From Sporofaciens musculi (GTDB lineage: Bacteria; Bacillota; Clostridia; Lachnospirales; Lachnospiraceae), in contig NZ_WUQX01000001.1 in NCBI RefSeq assembly GCF_009830285.1, positions 5,022,501 to 5,086,500 of the forward strand: a stretch of 64,000 nt of DNA, read 5' to 3'. A program made the position numbers and the translations under genes. Positions within the stretch are counted from its first letter, which is position 1; every line of letters begins with the position of its first letter. Under the pieces are notes generated by a model. That model saw only the letters and a list, made by a program, of their open reading frames with translations. It was not told the origin of the DNA and did no database searches. Positions 25,841 to 32,520 of the stretch are shown here, piece by piece.

Positions 25841-25890
25841 AAAAAAGCCCATGACCGGCGCTCTGCCTCTGTCATGGGCTTTTCCTGTTT
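25841..25890 (-). terminator. Attenuator-like terminator before the giant gene
   Basis: On the minus strand AAAAGCCCATGAC, a 15-base loop and GTCATGGGCTTTTTT form a 13-bp stem with a T run, between the 25918-26142 gene and the giant gene. It would stop most transcripts from the promoter at 26194-26222 after the first small gene unless readthrough occurs. Confidence 0.75.
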
Positions 25891-25917
25891 TTTATGCTGT
25901 TTTGGTCGTCTGCGGTC

Positions 25918-26142
25918 TTATACGCTTTCCCGGACTTTCCCTGCCATATACCGTATCAGTTCATCCGGTGTGGGGATTTCCCCTTTCCGCGGCACCTGCC
26001 TCTGGTAAGCCGCCGTGACGCCGCCGTCCTTCGGCGGGTTCTGGTAGGCAGCCGTGATCGCCGCCTGCATATCCTCTTTTACTTCTTTTACGCTCACGCC
26101 GTTTTCCCGCGCGATCTTCCGGTATATCTTCCTCATGCTCAT
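25918..26142 (-). CDS. Small conserved ICE protein, possible DNA-binding
   Basis: A 74-residue protein at the head of the processing operon. The start MSMRKIYRKIARENGVSVKEV looks like a helix-turn-helix (KIARENGVSVKEVKEDM), and the end has IPTPDELIRYMAGKV. Related short proteins in Clostridia ICEs tend to match the Spo0A C-terminal DNA-binding region weakly, which would fit a regulator or processing factor. GGGGGAAT precedes ATG 26142. It is separated from the giant gene by a terminator-like hairpin, so it may be made in excess. Confidence 0.65.
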   Translation of the reverse strand: MSMRKIYRKIARENGVSVKEVKEDMQAAITAAYQNPPKDGGVTAAYQRQVPRKGEIPTPDELIRYMAGKVRESV

Positions 26143-26193
26143 CCTGATTCCCCCTTTATCCTGCGCATATACTTAAAATCTATATGTAGCCTG

Positions 26194-26222
26194 ATTATAG
26201 GGAATTATATTCTATATGTCAA
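26194..26222 (-). promoter_or_regulatory. Consensus sigma-A promoter of the ICE processing operon
   Basis: On the minus strand the -35 box TTGACA (26222-26217) and the -10 box TATAAT (26199-26194) are perfect and separated by exactly 17 bases. The spacer contains GAATATAATTCC, similar to the operator palindrome next to it. The strength of this promoter implies that it is held down by a repressor, most likely the divergent XRE protein. Confidence 0.85.
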
Positions 26223-26228
26223 GTGTTT

Positions 26229-26247
26229 TAGAGAATACAATTCTCTA
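26229..26247. promoter_or_regulatory. Operator palindrome for the divergent XRE repressor
   Basis: tagagaat-aca-attctcta is a perfect 8-bp inverted repeat, 7 bp upstream of the -35 box. Related half sites lie in the promoter spacer (26202-26213) and before the XRE start (ggaatacaatg, 26264-26274). Confidence 0.65.
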
Positions 26248-26295
26248 TAAATACCCATCCTATGGAATACAATGATAGAAAAAGGAAGGTGTTGT

Positions 26296-26604
26296 ATGAT
26301 GGAAGAATTATTTCGGCAGAGGCTGGCACAGCTCCGCATCCAGAAAGGAGTGTCCGCAAGGGATATGAGCCTGTCTTTAGGGCAGAGCGAAAGCTATATC
26401 AATAAGATTGAAAACGGGAAATCCCTGCCGTCTATGCAGGTTTTCTTTTATATCTGTGATTACTTTGGCATCTCCCCGCAGGAGTTCTTTGACGCAGATA
26501 ACCACAATCCCACAGCAGCCGGCGCGCTTGCCGACGATATAAAATCGCTGACAGACAGCCAGATTGCCAGCATTGCAGACATTGTGAAGGGGCTGAAACG
26601 GTAA
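26296..26604 (+). CDS. XRE-family transcriptional repressor
   Basis: One of the few plus-strand genes, 102 residues. The ATGATG at 26296 follows AAGGAAGGTG. The helix-turn-helix covers about residues 5-60 (RLAQLRIQKGVSARDMSLSLGQSESYINKIENGKSLPSMQVFFYICDYF seen as successive segments), followed by a short helical tail with SLTDSQIASIADIVKGL. It is transcribed divergently from the ICE processing operon and faces a consensus promoter with palindromic operators, so it is probably the switch that keeps ICE transfer genes off. It ends 25 bases before the convergent gene at 26630. Confidence 0.85.
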   Translation: MMEELFRQRLAQLRIQKGVSARDMSLSLGQSESYINKIENGKSLPSMQVFFYICDYFGISPQEFFDADNHNPTAAGALADDIKSLTDSQIASIADIVKGLKR

Positions 26605-26629
26605 ATGTCCAGGCAAACTGCCTGTGCCG

Positions 26630-26902
26630 TCAGCCCCATCTTTTTTTGTTCATCTGCTCCACGACCTCCCTCTGCGCCGCCGACAGGATGCGGGGCGGCT
26701 TTATTTTCAGCCACTTTTTCGGGAGTTCGTATGTTTCCCCTCCGCAGCCGTTGTCCTCCGTCCGGCGCACCTGCTCCGGATAGGATTCGCACAGCGCCGC
26801 AAGCTGTTTCTTTAAAGCGTCATTATAGGTAAATATGCTTGCTTTCCTTTCTGCCTCATTAAAGAGGAATATCGTCTCTCTCTCATAATTTGACAGTTTC
26901 AT
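26630..26902 (-). CDS. Small conserved ICE protein of unknown function
   Basis: A 90-residue protein (MKLSNYERETIFLFNEAERKA) with a helical N-terminus, a Cys-Gly turn (EDNGCGGETYELPKKWLKIKPPR) and a helical end (ILSAAQREVVEQMNKKR). Its start overlaps the stop of the next gene upstream (ATGA at 26902). Proteins of this shape recur downstream of topB in Tn1549-like ICEs. No catalytic motif is visible. Confidence 0.7.
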   Translation of the reverse strand: MKLSNYERETIFLFNEAERKASIFTYNDALKKQLAALCESYPEQVRRTEDNGCGGETYELPKKWLKIKPPRILSAAQREVVEQMNKKRWG

Positions 26903-27366
26903 AAGGACGCCTCCTGCTTTTCCCGTCCCCCGGCAGGAGCCGCAGGCCGGGCGATTCCCTCCTGGTTCTGTCTCAGGTTTCTAAGGAGTGACGGGCGGGA
27001 TTCCCTTAAATCTTCCCGTTCCCCATCGGCCCGCTCATGGAGGTTCTTACGCGCCGCTTCATGGCTGCAGAAATATTTCCCCCAATAAAAGTTTTCCCCT
27101 CCCTTCTGCTCGTCGTTTAGCATGTTGCGCTCCCATGTGACATAGGGAAGCGGCGCAGCAGGGTTCTTAGCCAGGACAAACTCCTTCTCTCCCACGATCT
27201 CATTCTCCAGTATCACATAATTCTGGTTGACGCGGGGCTTTTCATTGTTCGGGATTCCGTCGATCATGTTCATGTTCTGCTCCGCAGACAGTTCCGCCGC
27301 CCCCAGGTGGTTCTCTTTCCCATCCTGCCCTTCAGCCTGTTTTTTTATTTCCTGTTCTCTGTTCAT
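26899..27366 (-). CDS. Conserved ICE protein with C-terminal RPSLLRNL motif
   Basis: A 155-residue polar protein. The central part PYVTWERN...GGENFYWGKYFCS is a compact aromatic domain typical of ICE accessory proteins; the N-terminal 40 residues are charged and probably disordered. The C-terminus carries RPSLLRNL 32 residues from the end followed by a basic tail, the same short motif found in six other proteins here. It overlaps the next gene by four bases. Function unknown. Confidence 0.7.
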   Translation of the reverse strand: MNREQEIKKQAEGQDGKENHLGAAELSAEQNMNMIDGIPNNEKPRVNQNYVILENEIVGEKEFVLAKNPAAPLPYVTWERNMLNDEQKGGENFYWGKYFCSHEAARKNLHERADGEREDLRESRPSLLRNLRQNQEGIARPAAPAGGREKQEASL

Positions 27367-27382
27367 CCGTTATCCCTGCCTT

Positions 27383-29491
27383 TCATTTTTTCTTTCCAAA
27401 TTCCAGCCTGAAATTTACATATTTTCCGCCTGTGTCCTCCATGACAATCGTTGCGTCGTACATGATGCCTTTCTTTTCGGAGTACAGCCCTGTCATCTTC
27501 ACTTTGCCGTCTTTTAACAGGGCAGCGGCTGTCCTTTTTGTCAGTTCCTTGCGTTTGCTCTTAAAATAGGGGTTTTCTTTCCACAGCGCGAAGCCGCAGG
27601 GCACGGCATCTTTATAAGCGGAACAGTAAAAGCTCTTTTTCCCCTCATAGACCGGTTTCCCGCACCGCGGGCACTTCCCCACTGCCTCCCTGCCGGAAGC
27701 GGATAAAATATTCCCCATACCAGCCGCCGCATCCCCATAAGATTTCACCAGACTGCAAACCATATCGGTAATCCCTTCCATGAAATCCTCCGGGGAACGC
27801 TGCCTGCGCTCCACTTCCTTCAGCGCGGCTTCCCATTCTGCTGTCAGGCCGGCAGATTTTACGCTCTCCGGAAGCACCTTTATCAGTTCCATGCCCCGTG
27901 CCGTAGGGACAAGGAGTTTCTTTTTCCGTTCCACAAATCCGCCCCTGACCAGCTTTTCGATCACGCCGGCGCGGGTGGCCGGGGTTCCAAGCCCCTTACG
28001 CTCTGCATCCTCGATCTGTGCAAATTCCTCCGCCCCTGCGTTTTCCATTGCACTGAGCAGGGAATCTTCCGTATAGCGGGCCGGCGGGCTTGTGGTTCCC
28101 TCATGCAGCACGGCTTCCTTTACTGCCACAGTCTCTCCCCTGCTTAATTCCGGCAAAAGCGCCTGTGTTTTCTCTGCTTCCGGCCTGCTTCTTAACGTGT
28201 CCTGAAATGCCTGCTCCAGCCCTTTCCAGCCCGCAGAGATTTCCATGCGCCCCTTTTCCGTAAATTCCGTATCGGCACATATACATACCACCGCCGTATC
28301 TGCAAACTTATGTTTCTCCGGGCAGACAGCGCATAAAAGCCGCGCTGCGGTCAGGGAAAGAATATTGCGCTCCCCGGTTGGCAGTTCCTCCAGATTTACC
28401 TTTGCCACTTCTTTTGTCGGGATGATGGCATGGTGGTCGCTGACTTTGGCATTGCATACTACCTGCGCCGCTTCCACCGCGCCATCAAAACCGGACGCAA
28501 AAGGAAATGCCGCCGCTACCGACTGGCAGAGTGCAGGCAGGTGTGCCGCCATATCCTCTGTCAGATAACGGGAATCCGTGCGCGGATATGTGGCCAGTTT
28601 TTTCTCATATAAAAGCTGGATATAGTCTAAGGTCTGCTGCGCGGTATAGCCGTATATCCGGTTGGCCTCCCTCTGTAATGTTGTCAGGTCGTATAATTTC
28701 GGCGGCTTCTCCGCCCGCTCCTGCCTTTGGGCGGACTGCACCGTGGCATTTTTCCCCATGCACAGTTTTCGCAGTTTCTCCGCATCCGTCCTGCTCTTAA
28801 ACCGCCCGCTGGATAAACAGAAAGCGCCGCAGTCAAGGTCAACCGTATAGAATTTCTCTTTCTGAAATCCCGTAACAGCCTGTTCCCGTTCTGTCAAAAG
28901 CGCCAGGGTCGGCGTCATAACGCGCCCTACATTCAGGGTCTTTCCCCGGTACAGGGTTGTGAACAGGCGGGTCGCGTTGATCCCCACCAGCCAGTCCGCT
29001 TTGGCGCGGCACAGGGCAGCTTCATAAAGGGCATCGTACTTTTCACCGGGCATCAGGTTTTCAAATCCCGCACGGATCGCGGAATCCTCCATTGAGGAAA
29101 TCCAGAGCCGTTTAAAGGGCTTCTTACAGCCTGCCTCCCGGTAGACCAGACGGAAGATCAGTTCTCCCTCCCGGCCTGCGTCCGTCGCTTCTATGAGTTC
29201 CGAAACGTCACTCCTCTCCATCAGCGATTGAATGATTTTAAACTGCTTTTTTGTTCCGGGGGACACGGTAAACTTCCACGGGGCGGGCAGGATCGGCAGA
29301 TCCTCCCTTGCCCATTTAGAATAGCGCGCGTCATAGCAGTCCGCATTGGCAAGTTCCACCAGATGGCCCACGCACCATGAAATGATATATCCATTCCCTT
29401 CTATGTACCCGTCCCTTCTCCCCTTAACGCCAAGTGCAGCGGCGATTGCCTGGGATACGCTGGGTTTCTCCGCCAGGACTAAGACTGCCAT
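27383..29491 (-). CDS. topB: DNA topoisomerase III
   Basis: A type IA topoisomerase of 702 residues, the standard length for ICE-encoded TopB. It begins with the TOPRIM motif (MAVLVLAEKPSVSQAIAAAL), has acidic residues in EATDAGREGELIFR near 107, and the active-site tyrosine in ATYPRTDSRYL near 300. A C-terminal zinc ribbon (CPRCGKP...FYCSAY...CGFALW) is near 620-660. It probably resolves intermediates during conjugative replication or decatenates transferred DNA. Its ATG overlaps the stop of the pilin-like gene by 13 bases. Confidence 0.95.
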   Translation of the reverse strand: MAVLVLAEKPSVSQAIAAALGVKGRRDGYIEGNGYIISWCVGHLVELANADCYDARYSKWAREDLPILPAPWKFTVSPGTKKQFKIIQSLMERSDVSELIEATDAGREGELIFRLVYREAGCKKPFKRLWISSMEDSAIRAGFENLMPGEKYDALYEAALCRAKADWLVGINATRLFTTLYRGKTLNVGRVMTPTLALLTEREQAVTGFQKEKFYTVDLDCGAFCLSSGRFKSRTDAEKLRKLCMGKNATVQSAQRQERAEKPPKLYDLTTLQREANRIYGYTAQQTLDYIQLLYEKKLATYPRTDSRYLTEDMAAHLPALCQSVAAAFPFASGFDGAVEAAQVVCNAKVSDHHAIIPTKEVAKVNLEELPTGERNILSLTAARLLCAVCPEKHKFADTAVVCICADTEFTEKGRMEISAGWKGLEQAFQDTLRSRPEAEKTQALLPELSRGETVAVKEAVLHEGTTSPPARYTEDSLLSAMENAGAEEFAQIEDAERKGLGTPATRAGVIEKLVRGGFVERKKKLLVPTARGMELIKVLPESVKSAGLTAEWEAALKEVERRQRSPEDFMEGITDMVCSLVKSYGDAAAGMGNILSASGREAVGKCPRCGKPVYEGKKSFYCSAYKDAVPCGFALWKENPYFKSKRKELTKRTAAALLKDGKVKMTGLYSEKKGIMYDATIVMEDTGGKYVNFRLEFGKKK

Positions 29492-30195
29492 AAGTGCGCA
29501 CCTCCTTTTCTCTGGTTCCTGCCATCCATACGACGCAGCTCAAAGCCGCACAGGAACGCGGCGGCAAAACAGAATAAAGAAAAGACGTATGCCCGGACAG
29601 GAGGTATCTGCCCTGTTTTGGGGATAATATCCTGCGGATTTACATTCTTTAAGTCGATTTCACTTGTCACCTCTGCTAACGTAGTCTCCCCTCCCCATAC
29701 AGCAAACACAATCCGGGCAGGCTCTGTGCCATATCCGGACGGGGCTTTTATCTGTTTCAGGTAATAGTCCCCCGCAGGCAAGGACAGCGAAGCGGCCCCG
29801 TCCTTTAAAGTAAGTTCCCCTTTCTTTGCGCCATTGTTTTCATACACTGCAAACACCGCACCGGAGAGCCTCTCCCCGGTGCCGGCTGCAGCGTTCTGAA
29901 TCCGCAGGGTGCCGGAATCTCTCTGGGCGGCCTGGGACTTTGCTTCTTCTTTCTTCGGTTCCGTCTCCTGCTTTGGTTTTGCTTCCTGATCTGCCTCCGC
30001 TTCCTGCTTTGTTTCTGCCCCTCTTTCATAAACGGCGTTTTCTGTTTCTTCCCCGGCTTCCACATCCGCAGGCTTGCTCTCCATAGTCTCCGTCCATGTG
30101 ACGGGTTCCGGCTCCGGTGCCGCCCATGCTGTCATAGGCACCGACAAAAGCAGGAACAGGCATACCGTTGTAAAAATTGTTTTAATCTGTTTCAA
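29479..30195 (-). CDS. SpaA-like surface protein with IPKTG sorting signal
   Basis: A 238-residue exported protein starting at TTG 30195 (AGGAGG eight bases upstream). A signal peptide (about 1-25, ending AWAA) is followed by a Glu/Lys/Gln-rich linker (about 30-95). A SpaA/Cna-B-type domain follows (about 96-185; GTLRIQNAAAGTGERLSGAV, LPAGDYYLKQIKAPSGYG). The end is a cell-wall sorting signal: IPKTG, a hydrophobic helix (AYVFSLFCFAAAFLCGF) and a basic tail. It is coupled to a sortase gene 16 bases upstream, the probable enzyme anchoring it. It may act in donor-recipient contact. Confidence 0.85.
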   Translation of the reverse strand: MKQIKTIFTTVCLFLLLSVPMTAWAAPEPEPVTWTETMESKPADVEAGEETENAVYERGAETKQEAEADQEAKPKQETEPKKEEAKSQAAQRDSGTLRIQNAAAGTGERLSGAVFAVYENNGAKKGELTLKDGAASLSLPAGDYYLKQIKAPSGYGTEPARIVFAVWGGETTLAEVTSEIDLKNVNPQDIIPKTGQIPPVRAYVFSLFCFAAAFLCGFELRRMDGRNQRKGGAHLWQS

Positions 30196-30210
30196 TCTGT
30201 TTTCCTCCTT

Positions 30211-30948
30211 TCATTCTTCCACACGCAGCGCACGGACAAGAAGCCTGTGCGTTGCTACTTTCACAGGGGTACAGGTATAAAGGGTAAGCTGCGATCCGCC
30301 CGAAAGCGGCGCTGCAAACACAGCGGGGTCATCCGGCAATACTGTCAGGATTTCATTTACGATAAAGCACATCTCTGTCCCATCCGCCGCCGTATAAAAT
30401 ATCTCATCCCCTGTTTCCAGTTCCCCCAAACGGTTAAAATGCTTCCCGTAGGTATAGCTGCGGTGTCCTGCAATGACCGCATTTCCCACACTCCCAATCA
30501 TTTCAGTCTGCATGACCCACCCTTCGGAAATTTTAAGCTGTTCTTCGGAGACGCCCGCCGTCACAGGAAGCCGCGCGTCAATCTTCGGGATAGAAAGAAT
30601 CCCTATCTCCGCGCCTGCCTGCGGCATATCTTTCTCCGGCTTTTTCACGGTTTCCGGTTCTGCCTCTGATTCAGGCGTCTTTTCTGTTTTTTTCACAGCA
30701 TCCACGGGTACGGCTGTATCTGCCGTTATCTTTACAGTCCTGCTCGCATTTTGAAAAGGCTCTGTTTCCTTTTTCTGCAAACTGTTTTCCTTCTGCGGCA
30801 TGGATGATTCCAGCCGGGAAAGCATGGCTTCCTGCTTTTCCTCCGCCCTGTGCCTCTCCCATGCCGGTGACAGGGCAAAAACAAGCCCTGCAAGGGCGGC
30901 GGCAATCAAGACGGCAGTCAAAAGCGCCTGTTTATGCGTTTTTCCCAT
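30211..30948 (-). CDS. Class D-like sortase
   Basis: A 245-residue membrane transpeptidase. One N-terminal membrane helix (about 8-27) is followed by a charged linker to residue 110 and the sortase barrel. The catalytic triad is visible: His in IAGHRSYTYG near 163, Cys in LTLYTCTPV near 226 and Arg in THRLLVRA near 239. The TLYTCTP motif fits class D/E sortases. Its probable substrate, with an IPKTG signal, is encoded directly downstream. The start overlaps the preceding gene by 17 bases. Confidence 0.88.
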   Translation of the reverse strand: MGKTHKQALLTAVLIAAALAGLVFALSPAWERHRAEEKQEAMLSRLESSMPQKENSLQKKETEPFQNASRTVKITADTAVPVDAVKKTEKTPESEAEPETVKKPEKDMPQAGAEIGILSIPKIDARLPVTAGVSEEQLKISEGWVMQTEMIGSVGNAVIAGHRSYTYGKHFNRLGELETGDEIFYTAADGTEMCFIVNEILTVLPDDPAVFAAPLSGGSQLTLYTCTPVKVATHRLLVRALRVEE

Positions 30949-31153
30949 GTTTTTCGTCTCCTTCCCTGCTTTTCTTTGATTGGGAAAGCAGTTTTTTCAT
31001 GCACACGCCTATGCAGGGCTTCCCGCTCCCATAGGGGCAGCCGGCGCACCGGCTTTGGGGCGGGTAGGGCACCGGCCCCGAATCCCTTTCCCTTCCTGCA
31101 TAGGGTTTCTGCGTCATCAGGTATTCATAAGGGGAATCTGTAAACCGTGTCAT
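30932..31153 (-). CDS. Small cysteine-rich ICE protein
   Basis: A 73-residue protein with the cysteine cluster SRCAGCPYGSGKPCIGVC near residues 33-51 (CxxC...C...C), which could bind zinc or an Fe-S cluster. The N-terminus has a Tyr/Pro-rich segment (SPYEYLMTQKPYAGRERD). It overlaps both neighbours (four bases with the DUF4366 gene, 17 with the sortase gene), as expected for a true operon member. Function unknown. Confidence 0.65.
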   Translation of the reverse strand: MTRFTDSPYEYLMTQKPYAGRERDSGPVPYPPQSRCAGCPYGSGKPCIGVCMKKLLSQSKKSREGDEKHGKNA

Positions 31154-32190
31154 TCTTCCATCCCCTCCTGTTCCGGCTCCCCGCCCAGATAACCGTCCTC
31201 CGGGTAATCGTCATAGATGGAAGTATCCATATCCTTCCCTGTCTCTGTTTCCGCCGGCATATCTGATGTTTCCATATCCTCATTGACCTCCGCCTCATCA
31301 TCCTCCAGAAGTTCATCCAAATCTTCGGCATCATCCAGGTCATGCTTCGGTTTATATATCTTGAAATAATATCCGCCACCGCCCACAATAAGGGCCGCTA
31401 ACAGGACAAAAATGAAAGCGCCGCCGCTTCCCTTCTTTGTTTCCTTTTTCACCGGTTCCTCTGTTTCAGGCGGTGCCTGCTCTTTCCCGGTGCAGGCCGA
31501 CAGGTCATTTTTGCACACCGGGCAGGATGTGTTTACCATTCCGGCCTCACATTTGTCCGCGCAGGTGCAGGCAATAACCTCCGGCACAGCGCTCTCACTC
31601 TCCGCCTGGCTCTTTTCCCCTTTTTCTGCAAGGGCCATCAGGTCATCCTCCGTAACGGCATTTAGAAAATACACATTTTCAGAATCCCGCTGGTTGTCGA
31701 TCACAAGGTAAAATACATTCTCTTCCGGCGTGACGAAGGTATAAAATTCCTTGCCGTCCCCATCGGTGGCGTTATCCAGAACGGAAGCCTGCCCCGCCGG
31801 TGTAAACGGCTTCTGCTCTGCGGTGCTTTCCGTATCTGCCGCGCCCTCATAATGGGGATTCTTTATCTCCACCACTTCCGACTGGTTCCCGGCAAAATCA
31901 ACGGCATAGACGCCCACCTTCTTATCTTCCGTCCCGGCATAATCTTCAAATTCCACATCTATCGCGTTATCCACGCGGTAATTGATCCGCTTTGTGCCGA
32001 TATACACCGCATCCACGCCGGAATCCTCGTCACTTGCTTCTATATGGAGCGTATCCCCTGACAGTTCCGCACTGACCGTCGGCGGTGTCGTATCGCTGTT
32101 TCCCTTTGCATGAGCCGTTACAGGCATCAAAAAAGCGCCCATGCACAACACAAGCGCCGGTAATGCGTACCGTATGCTATTCTTCCTCAT
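31150..32190 (-). CDS. CD1107-type mobile element protein (DUF4366)
   Basis: A 346-residue exported membrane protein. A signal peptide (about 1-28, ending AHAKG) is followed by an Ig-like domain (DTTPPTVSAELSGDTLHIEA, DAVYIGTKRINY) and the DUF4366 core (FYTFVTPEENVFYLVIDNQR near 155). Then come a cysteine-rich segment (CTCADKCEAG...CPVCKNDLSAC), a membrane helix near 262-282 (AFIFVLLAALIVGGGGYYF) and an acidic cytoplasmic tail. It belongs to the CD1107 family found only in Tn1549/CTn-like conjugation modules and is probably part of the cell-surface transfer apparatus. It overlaps the DUF4315 gene by 14 bases. Confidence 0.88.
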   Translation of the reverse strand: MRKNSIRYALPALVLCMGAFLMPVTAHAKGNSDTTPPTVSAELSGDTLHIEASDEDSGVDAVYIGTKRINYRVDNAIDVEFEDYAGTEDKKVGVYAVDFAGNQSEVVEIKNPHYEGAADTESTAEQKPFTPAGQASVLDNATDGDGKEFYTFVTPEENVFYLVIDNQRDSENVYFLNAVTEDDLMALAEKGEKSQAESESAVPEVIACTCADKCEAGMVNTSCPVCKNDLSACTGKEQAPPETEEPVKKETKKGSGGAFIFVLLAALIVGGGGYYFKIYKPKHDLDDAEDLDELLEDDEAEVNEDMETSDMPAETETGKDMDTSIYDDYPEDGYLGGEPEQEGMEE

Positions 32191-32428
32191 TCTTCCCTGT
32201 TTCCTCCTTTACTTTCGGTTCGCTCTGGGGCAGTTCCTTCATGGACTGTATCATCCCCAGGATTGTTTTCAGTTCCTCCGGCGACGCGGTGACGCCCCGC
32301 ACAGCCTGGATAATTTCCAGGTTCTCCTGCTCCGTGATCTGGCGCTCAATATCCTTTATGCGCGCCTGCCACTCCGCCGCCTTCTGCCTTGCTTTTTCCA
32401 GTTCCGCTTTTAATCTGTCAAGTTTCAT
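32177..32428 (-). CDS. DUF4315 family protein
   Basis: An 83-residue, highly charged coiled-coil protein (MKLDRLKAELEKARQKAAEW) with a short second helix containing EIIQAVRGVTASPEELKTIL. The size, layout and position between the peptidoglycan hydrolase and DUF4366 genes match DUF4315 of Tn1549-like ICEs. Its role in transfer is unknown; a structural or chaperone part for the neighbouring membrane protein is possible. Confidence 0.85.
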   Translation of the reverse strand: MKLDRLKAELEKARQKAAEWQARIKDIERQITEQENLEIIQAVRGVTASPEELKTILGMIQSMKELPQSEPKVKEETGKNEEE

Positions 32429-32520
32429 TTAAAATGCCGTCCCCTCCTGTCCTTTCCTGTTTACATTTATCAGTTATTTTTGTAACTTTATCAGTTATAA
32501 TTGTCACTAGGCAGCGCCTG

